From contig SLKT01000015.1 in NCBI GenBank assembly GCA_007134485.1, forward strand, positions 1 through 33,019: a stretch of 33,019 bases of DNA, in the 5' to 3' direction. Numbering within the stretch: position 1 is the stretch's first letter; each line of letters opens with the position of its first letter. The notes beneath the pieces are model-generated. The model saw only the letters and a list, made by a program, of their open reading frames with translations. It searched no databases and was not told the origin of the DNA. Shown piece after piece: positions 25,405 through 33,019 of this stretch. Both the position numbers and the translations under genes were made by a program. This DNA is from Wenzhouxiangella sp. GTDB lineage: Bacteria; Pseudomonadota; Gammaproteobacteria; Xanthomonadales; Wenzhouxiangellaceae.

Positions 25405-26141
25405 GATGTTGCCCGTACCCGTATGGCCTCGAACAGCGCCACGCCGGCCGCGACCGAAACATTGAGACTTTCCATGCTCCCGGGCATGGGAATATGAATC
25501 AAGCCGTCGCAACGCTTGCGGGTCAATCGGCGCAATCCCTTTTCCTCACCACCCATGACCAGCGCCAGCGAACCGCTCAGATCAACTTCGAACAGGCTGT
25601 CGCTGTGGGTTTCGGCGGCCAGCCCCAGTCGCCAGACACCCTGCTCGCCCAGCATGGTCAGTGTGCGAGCCAGGTTGGTGACCACGGCCAGCGGAATCAA
25701 TTCCGCGGCACCAGCCGCCGCGCGCCGGGCCACGGGCGTAAGGGGCGCGGCCCGATCCCGCGGGATGACCACGGCCGTGGCACCGGCTGCTGCAGCAGAG
25801 CGCAAACAAGCCCCAAGGTTGTGCGGATCCTGAACACCGTCGAGCACCAGCAACAGTGGCGCATTCTCGCAGGCATCCAGCAGGTCTTTCAGTCCATGAT
25901 CGTCAATCGGTTCACGTGGCTGGAACTCGGCAATCACGCCCTGGTGGCGTACGCCCTTGGCCATTCGCTCGAGACTGCGCTCATCGGCCTTTTGAATACT
26001 GATGGCGTGCGCCTGGAGATCTGTGACCAGTGCGTCCAGGCGTTGCCCACCCGGCTTGACCCAAACTCGCACAATGCGTTCCGGGGCATGTTCAACCAAT
26101 CCGGAAACCGCATTGATGCCCATCGCCAGCTCACGCTTCAT
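25401..26141 (-). CDS. rlmB: 23S rRNA (guanosine-2'-O)-methyltransferase RlmB
   Basis: RlmB adds a 2'-O-methyl group to G2251 (E. coli numbering) of 23S rRNA using S-adenosylmethionine. The protein has 246 residues from ATG 26141, overlapping the rnr stop by 11 nt; GGGG lies 6 nt upstream. The N-terminal substrate-binding domain (GINAVSGLVEH...VWVKPGG) is followed by the three SPOUT-fold motifs: DGVQDPHNLGACLRSAAAAG, LALVMGGEEKGLRR and IPMPGSMESLNVSVAAG. The length matches E. coli RlmB (243 residues). Position directly after rnr is typical and supports RlmB over the related TrmH. Confidence 0.95.
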   Translation of the reverse strand: MKRELAMGINAVSGLVEHAPERIVRVWVKPGGQRLDALVTDLQAHAISIQKADERSLERMAKGVRHQGVIAEFQPREPIDDHGLKDLLDACENAPLLLVLDGVQDPHNLGACLRSAAAAGATAVVIPRDRAAPLTPVARRAAAGAAELIPLAVVTNLARTLTMLGEQGVWRLGLAAETHSDSLFEVDLSGSLALVMGGEEKGLRRLTRKRCDGLIHIPMPGSMESLNVSVAAGVALFEAIRVRATS

Positions 26142-28269
26142 CGCCATCCCCGCTCAAACGCAGGTCGATCTTGCGCTCCTCGATATTGACCGAGGCGACG
26201 CGCACCTCGACCCGGTCGGCCAGGCGAAACTGCTTGCCGCGACGCTTGCCGGTCAGGCTGTGGCTGACCGGATCAAAGTGGTAATAGTCATTCGGCATGG
26301 CGGTGACATGCACCAGCCCGCTGATGCCGAAGCGGGTCATTTCGACAAACAGACCGAAACTGGTCACCCCGGTGACGATGCCATCGAACTGGTCGCCGAT
26401 ATGACGTTGCATGAACTGGCACTTGAGGCGCTCATCGACATCGCGACTGGCCTCCTCGGCTCGGCGTGATGTCCACGAGCAATGTCGACCCAACTCGACC
26501 ATATGCGAATCCGAATACGCAAAGTTCTTGGCTTTGCGCTTGCGGACCTGGTGCTTGATGGCCCGGTGCAACAGCAGATCGGGATAACGTCGAATGGGTG
26601 AGGTGAAATGCGCATAGTCGGACAAGGCCAGTCCGAAATGGCCCTTGTTTTCGGGCTGGTAGACCGCCAGTGCCATACTGCGCAGCAACACGGCGTTGAC
26701 AAGATGTTCGTTCTCCCGACCGGCCACCTGGCTTTGCAGGGAGGCAAACTGGGCCGGTTCCGGGGTTTCCTTCCAGCTCACCTTCAAACCTTGAGCACGA
26801 ACAAAGGCCTCCAGGCCCTCGAGCTTGTCGGTCGGCGGCGGCTCGTGAACCCGGTATAGCATGGGCAGCCCGCTCTTGCCGACAAAGCGCGCCGCCTCGA
26901 CATTGGCCAGGATCATGCATTCCTCGATCAGGCGATGGGCATCATGGCGGGTGCGCAGACGAATATCGGCGACCCGGCCGTCGGTATCGAACTGAAACTG
27001 CGCTTCCTGGGAATCAAAATCCAGCGCCCCCCGCCGGGCACGACGCCTGGCAAGGACCCTGTAGACATCGAACAAGGCATCGAGATTGTCCAGCACGCCT
27101 GTAAAGCGCTCCCGCAGCCGAGGGTCGCCGTCGATCATCATGCGCTTGACCTGGTCGTAGGTCAGACGCGCATGCGAGCGCATCAGCGCCTCGCGAAAGC
27201 GGCTGGATTTAACCTTGCCCTTCTCATCCAGACGCATGTCGCAGACCATGCAAAGTCGATCCTCATCCGGTCGCAGCGAGCACAGGCCATTCGACAACGT
27301 CTCGGGCAACATGGGAATGACCCGATCGGGAAAGTACACCGAGGTACCGCGCTTGCGTGCCTCTGTATCCAGTACATCCTGATGACGAACGTACTCGGCC
27401 ACATCGGCGATGGCTACCACCACCCGGAAACCGTTGTCGGTGCGCTCGGCAAACACCGCGTCATCGAAATCTCGCGCATCGGCCCCATCGATGGTGATCA
27501 GCGGCAGTTCGCGCAGATCCATGCGTTCGGCGGCAATCGAGGCATCGACCGAATCGCCAAACGCCTCCGCGGCCGATTGCACCTCGTCGGGAAACTCGTG
27601 CGGCAAGGCATGGGAAAAGATTGCGATGTCGGTGGCAATGCCCGGCTCATCGGCCTGGCCCAGGACAGCCTCGATGCGTCCCACCGGGTCGCGCTCCAGG
27701 GTCGGCGGGCTTTCAATTCGAGCCACGACAATCTGGCCCGGCGTGGCCTTGCCGATACCCTCCAGCGGGATCAGCACATCGTGGATCAGGCGCGGATCGT
27801 CGGGCACGACCAGGGCCACCCCGCTTTCGATCAGCAAGCGCCCGACGATCTGCTGATGAACTCGTTCCACCACTTCGACGATGCCGCCTTCCTTGCGACC
27901 GCGCCGGTCGATCCCGGTCACCGCCGCCAAGACCGCGTCACCGTCATAGACGAGACGCATCTGGCGTGGCGACAGGTACAGATCATCACCCCCTTCATCC
28001 GGAATCACGAATCCGAATCCATCGGCATGGGCACTGATGCGGCCACGAATCAGGTCCATGTCTTCGGCCAGGCCATAGGCCGCGCGGCGGTTGCGCACGA
28101 CTTCGCCGGAAGCCATCAATTGCTCGAGGACCGGCTTGACCATCCGGTCGGATTCGGCATGATCGAGCCCGAACTGTTCGGACATGCGCCGCCGGGTCAC
28201 TGGTCGGCCGGCTTCACGAAGCAATGCCTTGATTCGATCAGGGGTGACGGAACGAGAGCTCTTGGACAT
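26131..28269 (-). CDS. rnr: Ribonuclease R
   Basis: RNase R is a 3'-to-5' exoribonuclease that degrades structured RNA. The protein has 712 residues from ATG 28269. An N-terminal helix-turn-helix (ALLREAGRPVTRRRMSEQFG) is followed by cold-shock domains (GRISAHADGFGFVIPDEGG). The RNB domain carries the catalytic Asp cluster ITIDGADARDFDDAVF and FTSPIRRYPDLLLHR. A C-terminal S1 domain follows (FDGIVTGVTSFGLFVEM...GLVHV). It ends soon after S1 in RLSGDGDEA and lacks the long Lys-rich tail of E. coli RNase R (813 residues). It leads the rnr-rlmB-deaminase operon and is divergent from mltD. A -10-like TACAAT is present at 28322-28317 on the minus strand, but I found no matching -35. Confidence 0.97.
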   Translation of the reverse strand: MSKSSRSVTPDRIKALLREAGRPVTRRRMSEQFGLDHAESDRMVKPVLEQLMASGEVVRNRRAAYGLAEDMDLIRGRISAHADGFGFVIPDEGGDDLYLSPRQMRLVYDGDAVLAAVTGIDRRGRKEGGIVEVVERVHQQIVGRLLIESGVALVVPDDPRLIHDVLIPLEGIGKATPGQIVVARIESPPTLERDPVGRIEAVLGQADEPGIATDIAIFSHALPHEFPDEVQSAAEAFGDSVDASIAAERMDLRELPLITIDGADARDFDDAVFAERTDNGFRVVVAIADVAEYVRHQDVLDTEARKRGTSVYFPDRVIPMLPETLSNGLCSLRPDEDRLCMVCDMRLDEKGKVKSSRFREALMRSHARLTYDQVKRMMIDGDPRLRERFTGVLDNLDALFDVYRVLARRRARRGALDFDSQEAQFQFDTDGRVADIRLRTRHDAHRLIEECMILANVEAARFVGKSGLPMLYRVHEPPPTDKLEGLEAFVRAQGLKVSWKETPEPAQFASLQSQVAGRENEHLVNAVLLRSMALAVYQPENKGHFGLALSDYAHFTSPIRRYPDLLLHRAIKHQVRKRKAKNFAYSDSHMVELGRHCSWTSRRAEEASRDVDERLKCQFMQRHIGDQFDGIVTGVTSFGLFVEMTRFGISGLVHVTAMPNDYYHFDPVSHSLTGKRRGKQFRLADRVEVRVASVNIEERKIDLRLSGDGDEA

Positions 28270-28357
28270 AAGGGTTGTTATTCTTGCAACTTGTCAATTG
28301 TGCATTTCGATCAGGCATTGTATCCCGCCACGAGCGTCAATCGAATATCCAACATGC

Positions 28358-28385
28358 TTGACCTGATTGAATTTGGCCGGATAAT
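28358..28385 (+). promoter_or_regulatory. Sigma-70 promoter for mltD and the envelope operon
   Basis: There is -35 TTGACC (28358-28363, 5 of 6), a 16-bp spacer and -10 GATAAT (28380-28385, 5 of 6). Transcription should start near 28392, just upstream of the mltD start codons at 28409 and 28424. Confidence 0.6.
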
Positions 28386-28408
28386 GGTGGGCTGGTTTGA
28401 TTGACGGT

Positions 28409-30052
28409 ATGGACCGATCACCCATGCATTCCGGCTTCAGCATTCTTCCCAGCAAATCGGGCAATAGCCTGCTTGCGCTTCTGATCCTGCTCCTTGGCGG
28501 TTGCGCAATCATGGAGACCGGAGTTGAACCGCCACCGCCGGAGCCCGATCCATTGCCGCCGTATTACCTGCGGGCCCAGCTCGACGATCCCTTCGAAATG
28601 ATTGATCAGGCCATTGGACGCGTTGGAGCATCGGCTCCCGCCCGGGTCAAGGTCCTGGAAATGGAAGAGGAAGAGGCCGATTTGTGGACGCGGCTAGCGG
28701 ATCGCTTCGAGTTTTCCGAGTGTCCCGATGACAGCCGCGCCGATCGCTGGGCGCGCTGGTACGGGGAGCGCGATGAGTACATGGAGCGGGTCATGAGCCG
28801 TGCCAAGCCCTGGCTTTACGACATCGCTAACGAGATCGAAGCCCGTGATCTGCCCGGCGAATTCGCGCTGTTGCCGATCGTGGAGAGCGCCTTCGACCCG
28901 TTCGCCTACTCGCATGGCCGTGCCTCCGGCGCGTGGCAGTTTTTGAGCGCCACTGCCCGGGAGCATGGCATCGAGATCAACGAATTCTACGACGGCCGGC
29001 GCGATGTTTATGCCGCTACACGTGGCGCACTGGACTACATTCAATACCTCGGAGGACGATTCGACAACGATTGGAATCTGGCCCTGGCCGCTTACAATGC
29101 CGGTCAGGGACGCGTCCGGCGCGCCATCAATCGCAATCGAAATCGGTCCACGGCCTGGCATGAGCTCAGCCTGCCGCGCGAGACCCGCGCCTATATTCCC
29201 AAGATGAATGGACTGGGCTGCCTGTTTCGTGAACCGGAGCGCTACGGATTCGAGCGACCCGAATGGCCCAACCAGCCGACCGTCGAGCGAATCGCGCTGG
29301 ATGGTCCGACCGACATCGTTCGCCTGTCCGTCTATGCCGGGCTGGACCTGGCCGAGCTGATTGCGCTCAATGCCGGATTGAATCGGCATCTGACCTCGCC
29401 GACCGGACCTCATCACCTGATCGTGCCCGTCGATTACACCGAGCAAGTGCTCGATGCCCTGCCAAAGGTCAATGGTGATGATGCGATTGTCTGGCGAGAG
29501 ATTCGCGTTCAACGTGGCGACACGCTGTCCGGGCTGGCCCAGCGTCACGACACCAGCGTGCGCGCCCTGCGCGAGGCCAACGATCTCAACAGCGACTTGC
29601 TGCGCATTGGTCAAAACCTGCGCTTGCCCGGAAATGGCGTCATTCCGGAGCAGTCACCCTATGCCGATCGATACCAGGAGCTGGCCAATCTTCAGGAGCG
29701 GCTATTGCCCACCCGACGCTTCCAGCATCAGGTCCGACCGGGAGAAAGCCTGTGGGTGATCGCGCGTCGCTACCGGGTCAGCGTGGCCGACATCCAGCGC
29801 TGGAACGGCATGGGTCAGAGCAATCTCATTCGACCCGGTCAACGTCTGTTGATCCACATGGACCAGCCGGCTGGCCGTTCTCGGCAGGTCGCCACCACCA
29901 GCTACACGGTCCGAAGCGGCGATTCCCTGTGGACGATCGCACGTCGCCACCAGGTTCGCCTGGCCGACCTGATGCGCTGGAACGGGCTGGACGAGAGCAG
30001 CATCTTGCGTCCGGGGCAGGAACTGACCATACGACGAGGCGATGATGCGTAG
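28409..30052 (+). CDS. mltD: Membrane-bound lytic murein transglycosylase D (MltD), lipoprotein with three LysM repeats
   Basis: MltD cleaves peptidoglycan glycan strands to 1,6-anhydro ends at the inner face of the outer membrane. The protein has 547 residues from ATG 28409; ATG 28424 is a plausible alternative giving a shorter signal peptide, and neither has a strong ribosome site. The lipobox is LGGC (Cys32). The SLT domain has the catalytic Glu159 in LLPIVESAFDP, then ASGAWQFLSATAREHG and LALAAYNAGQGRV. Three LysM domains follow (VQRGDTLSGLAQRH, VRPGESLWVIARRY, VRSGDSLWTIARRH) to bind peptidoglycan. It is the first gene of an envelope operon and its stop overlaps the start of the M23 peptidase gene. 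Confidence 0.96.
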   Translation: MDRSPMHSGFSILPSKSGNSLLALLILLLGGCAIMETGVEPPPPEPDPLPPYYLRAQLDDPFEMIDQAIGRVGASAPARVKVLEMEEEEADLWTRLADRFEFSECPDDSRADRWARWYGERDEYMERVMSRAKPWLYDIANEIEARDLPGEFALLPIVESAFDPFAYSHGRASGAWQFLSATAREHGIEINEFYDGRRDVYAATRGALDYIQYLGGRFDNDWNLALAAYNAGQGRVRRAINRNRNRSTAWHELSLPRETRAYIPKMNGLGCLFREPERYGFERPEWPNQPTVERIALDGPTDIVRLSVYAGLDLAELIALNAGLNRHLTSPTGPHHLIVPVDYTEQVLDALPKVNGDDAIVWREIRVQRGDTLSGLAQRHDTSVRALREANDLNSDLLRIGQNLRLPGNGVIPEQSPYADRYQELANLQERLLPTRRFQHQVRPGESLWVIARRYRVSVADIQRWNGMGQSNLIRPGQRLLIHMDQPAGRSRQVATTSYTVRSGDSLWTIARRHQVRLADLMRWNGLDESSILRPGQELTIRRGDDA

Positions 30053-30860
30053 CCTCATGATCATCTGGCTGCTCATGGGCCTGTGGCTGATTCCGGCCCA
30101 GGCCGATGTTGAACTTGAAGGCAAGATTGTCCAGGGTGGCCTGGTGTTCGGCTCCGCGCCGCCCGGCAGTCGTGCAATGCTCGATGACAAGGAGCTGATG
30201 GTGTCGGACGGCGGGGATTTCGTCCTTGGGTTCGGGCGAGACGAAAAGGCGACGCGAACGCTCCTGGTCAAGCTTCCGGATGGAAAAACCTGGAAAAAGG
30301 CGCTGACCCCGGAATCGCGCGAATTCGACATTCAGCACATCGACGGGCTGCCCCCGGAGCAGGTCACTCCGCCACCAGAAGTGCTCGAACGAATTCGCGA
30401 GGAGGCCCGCCTGACCCGTTCGGCTCGCGAACGACGTGACTCACGCACCGACTGGCTGGATGGCTGGATCTGGCCGGCCACGGGCCCCATCACCGGCGTC
30501 TATGGTTCGCAGCGCATCCTCAATGGTGAGCCCAGAAACCCGCACTGGGGCCTGGATATCGCCGCACCGACCGGCACGCCAGTCAAGGCGCCAGCCGGCG
30601 GCATTGTCTCCCTGACTCACCCGGACATGTATTTCTCCGGCGGCACGATCTTCATCGACCATGGTCATGGGCTGGTGTCGGCATTTCTGCATTTGAGCGA
30701 GATTCTGGTCGAGGATGAACAACACGTCGAACAAGGTGAAATCATCGGCAAGGTCGGCGCAACCGGGCGGGCAACCGGTCCGCACCTGGACTGGCGCATC
30801 AACATTGGTGACACCCGCGTCGACCCCTACTTGCTGTTGCCACCGGATGACGATTCATGA
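30045..30860 (+). CDS. M23 family (LytM-type) periplasmic peptidase with an HLD instead of HLH motif
   Basis: The protein has 271 residues from ATG 30045, with GAGG 5 nt upstream; ATG 30042 is also possible. It overlaps the mltD end by 8 nt. The signal peptide is MRSLMIIWLLMGLWLIPAQA. An N-terminal beta domain and a charged linker (about 20-135) precede the M23 domain. That domain has HWGLDIAAPTGTPVKAP (zinc ligands His167 and Asp171), IDHGHGLVSAFLHLS, and GRATGPHLDWRI, where the usual HxH motif reads His247-Leu-Asp249. Asp could replace the third zinc ligand or activity could be lost. It probably cuts peptide cross-links, or acts as an amidase activator, alongside MltD. The stop shares ATGA with the next gene. 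Confidence 0.93.
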   Translation: MRSLMIIWLLMGLWLIPAQADVELEGKIVQGGLVFGSAPPGSRAMLDDKELMVSDGGDFVLGFGRDEKATRTLLVKLPDGKTWKKALTPESREFDIQHIDGLPPEQVTPPPEVLERIREEARLTRSARERRDSRTDWLDGWIWPATGPITGVYGSQRILNGEPRNPHWGLDIAAPTGTPVKAPAGGIVSLTHPDMYFSGGTIFIDHGHGLVSAFLHLSEILVEDEQHVEQGEIIGKVGATGRATGPHLDWRINIGDTRVDPYLLLPPDDDS

Positions 30861-31723
30861 CCAGAGCGCCGGTCCTGCTCATGGCCGTGTTGCTGTCAGC
30901 CTGTGCCACCGTTCCCGAGGATCGCAACGCCGCGCCATTGCTCGACCCGACCCTGGTGGAAATGACCGCACGTCTTCCAGGTGATTACACCACGGTCCTG
31001 ACACGCTCCGAGCGCCTCGATGGCCAACACCCGTTGCTGATGAACATCGAACCACAACCCGGCTCCGGCCCCGACAGGCTGGAATTTCTCATGACCCAGC
31101 TCGATCACGGGGGCTCCCCACGCATGTTCGTACTGGCCATCGAAGCCACCGCTGACCAACAAAGTCCTGAAGGGTACTTCGCCCCACTGGATTCAGCCGG
31201 CCAGGTTCACCGCCAGTGCGAGCTGCAGTTCAGCCTGCAACGCGAAGGCTTCAGCGCCAGCACCAATCCGGATACCTGTCGCTTCGGAGAGGGCAATCAA
31301 TCGACCGGACTGCTCAAGGAAATTGCCTTTGACGGCAACCACCTGGTCATTGGCGACCGCCTGGTAAACCTGTCCACCGGCGAGCCGCTGGCCGATGACC
31401 AGATCCATGCATTTTCGCCGGTTCGTGCATTCAGCGGCTGGGCTGGACGGCGCGAGGGTGACGGATGGCACCGTTCCACTCCATTCGAACTGCACAGTGG
31501 TGACGATCAGATCGACCTGGTCGATGCTGCGGGAATGTCGCTGGGCATGTCTGTGAACCTGCACCTGCACGATCCCGGCCGGGACCAGGACCCGATTCTG
31601 CGAATGACCGTTTCCGATTCCGACAGTGGCGAAGTCATTGCCCAGGGCTGGGCGGATCCGGACGCTGAATCACTCGGGATCGCGCTACCGGACATCCAGA
31701 TTGGACTGCAGCGCCTGGAATAA
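30857..31723 (+). CDS. Lipoprotein of unknown function, possibly CpeT-like
   Basis: The protein has 288 residues from ATG 30857, sharing ATGA with the M23 peptidase stop. The signal peptide ends in the lipobox LLSAC (Cys16). The first half has a beta-rich pattern: LPGDYTTVLTRSERLDGQHPLLMNIEPQP, then RMFVLAIE, CELQFSL, DTCRF and HLVIGDRLVNLSTGEPL. This is loosely like the CpcT/CpeT barrel family, but I cannot confirm it by eye. The second half holds a Trp-containing block (FSGWAGRREGDGWHRSTPFEL) and beta-rich DSDSGEVIAQGW. It has no recognised catalytic motif. Position as the third gene behind MltD and an M23 peptidase suggests a role at the outer membrane or cell wall (inference). Confidence 0.85.
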   Translation: MTRAPVLLMAVLLSACATVPEDRNAAPLLDPTLVEMTARLPGDYTTVLTRSERLDGQHPLLMNIEPQPGSGPDRLEFLMTQLDHGGSPRMFVLAIEATADQQSPEGYFAPLDSAGQVHRQCELQFSLQREGFSASTNPDTCRFGEGNQSTGLLKEIAFDGNHLVIGDRLVNLSTGEPLADDQIHAFSPVRAFSGWAGRREGDGWHRSTPFELHSGDDQIDLVDAAGMSLGMSVNLHLHDPGRDQDPILRMTVSDSDSGEVIAQGWADPDAESLGIALPDIQIGLQRLE

Positions 31724-31773
31724 ACCCGCCTTATTGCCCCACTTTTCCATAGCGTGGCTCTGCAGGCGAATTA

Positions 31774-32766
31774 TTATTCGACCCAGCCCGAGGGATGCCC
31801 GTCTATGGGCTGGTAACCGTCTTCCACGCCCTTGGTAATGATGGCGACCGCATTGTGTGGGTGCAGGCTTTCGAAATGGCTACATCGGGCCCAGAAATCG
31901 ACGATATGGTCCTGCTCCTGCAAGGCTGTCTGCAATCGTCGGGCGGCATCCTCGCAAAACATCAGGTTCTGGCCATTGAGTAATGCAAAGGCCTGCTCGT
32001 CCTCGCGTTTGACCGCTGCCTGCACGGGGGTCTTGAGCGTATTCTCGACCAGATCGATCATCTCGACAAACGGCAGCGCCTCGAACCTCCTGGGCGCCAA
32101 TTGCAGCCGGATATCAGCAGCGCTGCGCTGGCTGTGGGGCGTGGCCAGAATGCCCTGCTCTGTGCCCAGCCATTCGATCACGGTTCGAGCATCAACTGCA
32201 TCCCGTCCGGCAAAGTCCTTCTTGAACTGATCCTGGATCAACTGCCGAGCCAGTGCCGCTGAACACGGACAGGTGCTCGAATAAACCACCTGGAAACCCA
32301 TTTCCAGGGCAAACTCCCTGCCCTGAAGTGTGGCGATCAGGCTGAATGGATAGCGCTTCCAGCCGCTGTTGTCGCTCTTCAACGATTGGCGCCGAACCAT
32401 GTAGTCGAAATCCAGCCGGATCATGGCGCGCGTGCTGAGATCTTCATGTGATTCCAGGAAATCTCTCAGCAGGTGACGCAATGCCATCGGCGTCACGCTG
32501 TGTTCAGCCAGGGTGCGGTCAAGATGCAAGTACAGTCGCGACATGTGAATGCCGCGCTTTTCCGGTTCGGCCAGATCGACGAATGCGCTGATATGAGCAG
32601 TGGTCTGAACCTGGCGGCCATCGGAGCCGTCGAGCAGCACAGGCATCTCGATATGGTTCATCCCGACCCAGTCCAGCTTGCCGGCCACCTGGGTTTCGGC
32701 ATGACTTGCCACATCGGGCATGTTGACGATCTTTCCGGGTTTTTTCATTGCGTACACATACTCCAT
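31774..32766 (-). CDS. folE2: GTP cyclohydrolase FolE2 (type IB)
   Basis: The enzyme converts GTP to 7,8-dihydroneopterin triphosphate, the precursor of folate and of the queuosine base. The protein has 330 residues from ATG 32766; ATG 32748 (MKKPGKIVNMPDV) is possible and neither has a strong ribosome site. Type IB features include VGMNHIEMPV, RGIHMSRLYLHL, the metal-site Cys in SSTCPCSAAL (Cys166/Cys168), HSQRSAADIRL and HPHNAVAIITKG near the end. FolE2 can work with metals other than zinc and is often zinc-starvation induced. I see no clear Zur box upstream, only the short inverted repeat at 32785-32802. It is convergent with the lipoprotein gene across 50 bp. Confidence 0.95.
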   Translation of the reverse strand: MEYVYAMKKPGKIVNMPDVASHAETQVAGKLDWVGMNHIEMPVLLDGSDGRQVQTTAHISAFVDLAEPEKRGIHMSRLYLHLDRTLAEHSVTPMALRHLLRDFLESHEDLSTRAMIRLDFDYMVRRQSLKSDNSGWKRYPFSLIATLQGREFALEMGFQVVYSSTCPCSAALARQLIQDQFKKDFAGRDAVDARTVIEWLGTEQGILATPHSQRSAADIRLQLAPRRFEALPFVEMIDLVENTLKTPVQAAVKREDEQAFALLNGQNLMFCEDAARRLQTALQEQDHIVDFWARCSHFESLHPHNAVAIITKGVEDGYQPIDGHPSGWVE

Positions 32767-32784
32767 CGTGACATTGGCTGCAGG

Positions 32785-32802
32785 GCTGATTCCCTCATCA
32801 GC
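32785..32802. promoter_or_regulatory. Short inverted repeat upstream of folE2
   Basis: GCTGAT-TCCCTC-ATCAGC gives 6-bp perfect arms about 19-36 bp before the folE2 ATG at 32766. It could be a leader hairpin or an operator. It does not match the usual Zur box (GTTATA-N-TATAAC type). Confidence 0.3.
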
Positions 32803-32898
32803 AGATCGTAATTAAACGCAATCGAGGATAAAGGAACTGTGAGCAATCCAACGCTGCCACGGCCGGCCGGGCATCATCTCCGGCGGGCAATTGAAAAA

Positions 32899-32975
32899 TG
32901 GTCGGAGCGAGAGGATTCGAACCTCCGACCCCCACAACCCCATTGTGGTGCGCTACCAGGCTGCGCTACGCTCCG
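32899..32975 (-). tRNA. tRNA-Pro (anticodon GGG)
   Basis: The 77-nt cloverleaf reads on the minus strand. The acceptor stem is CGGAGCG/CGCTCCG. The D arm is GCGCAGCCTGGTAGCGC. The anticodon stem is CCACA/TGTGG around the loop ATGGGGT, with anticodon GGG. The T arm is GGAGG-TTCGAAT-CCTCT. The discriminator A and an encoded CCA end complete it. It closely follows the E. coli proL pattern and reads CCC/CCU. A short T run directly follows the CCA. The promoter would lie at or beyond the window edge. Confidence 0.97.
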
Positions 32976-33019
32976 ACCGAAAAAACTTGATATTGGGGTA
33001 AACCGTTATTTTACCGCGA

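Noticed and set aside
26935-28404. 489-codon plus-strand open frame opposite rnr
   Set aside because: It mirrors conserved rnr codons and has low-complexity His/Gln/Arg-rich translation without motifs. It is a shadow frame.
32767-32898. Zur box or riboswitch upstream of folE2
   Set aside because: No GTTATA-N-TATAAC-like palindrome or recognisable riboswitch fold was seen. Only a 6-bp inverted repeat is present, reported as a weak feature.

Overview
The window looks like chromosome of a GC-rich gammaproteobacterium. The supporting signs are the smc-zipA-ligA, yciI-bolA, scpA-scpB-rluB and rnr-rlmB gene groups, ZipA itself, a lipoprotein MltD, a proline tRNA with an encoded CCA end, frequent GTG starts and many 4-11 nt stop/start overlaps. 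A Wenzhouxiangella-like or related Chromatiales/Xanthomonadales lineage would fit, but this is inference from gene content and order only. I see no rRNA, CRISPR array, insertion sequence, integrase or phage gene. Every stretch longer than 300 bases contains a gene.

Layout. (1) 1-6770 is an accessory, surface-oriented block. It holds the 3' end of a secreted Cys-containing repeat protein, a secreted beta-helix protein (1232-2494) and a leftward operon: a membrane-anchored carboxypeptidase-regulatory-like protein, a second beta-helix protein, and a receiver-less sigma-54 activator. The operon promoter has a near-consensus CRP palindrome filling its -35/-10 spacer. (2) 6771-17893 is mostly housekeeping: UspA-type stress protein, smc-zipA-ligA (leftward), queF (rightward), yciI-bolA-parvulin-like lipoprotein (leftward), and scpA-scpB-rluB (rightward). 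All three Smc-ScpAB condensin subunits are therefore within about 7 kb. scpB and rluB overlap by 110 nt in different frames. (3) 17963-21361 is a membrane GGDEF/EAL protein with five PAS domains. (4) 21377-24820 is a signalling module: a membrane histidine kinase and an NtrC-type sigma-54 response regulator, divergent from a small secreted DUF4168 protein. The intergenic region carries, in order, an inverted repeat (candidate activator site), a perfect IHF consensus and a near-perfect sigma-54 promoter. The layout resembles ZraP/ZraSR, but the output protein is from a different family. (5) 24829-28269 is the leftward RNA operon rnr-rlmB-deaminase. (6) 28409-31723 is a rightward envelope operon: MltD, an M23 peptidase with an altered motif, and a lipoprotein of unknown function. 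(7) 31774-32975 holds folE2 and tRNA-Pro(GGG), both leftward.

The best candidates for undescribed biology are the DUF4168/HK/RR sigma-54 module with its complete promoter architecture, and the beta-helix/carboxypeptidase-regulatory/sigma-54-activator operon under the CRP-in-spacer promoter. Both are read from sequence motifs and gene arrangement. No similarity search, structure prediction or expression data were available.
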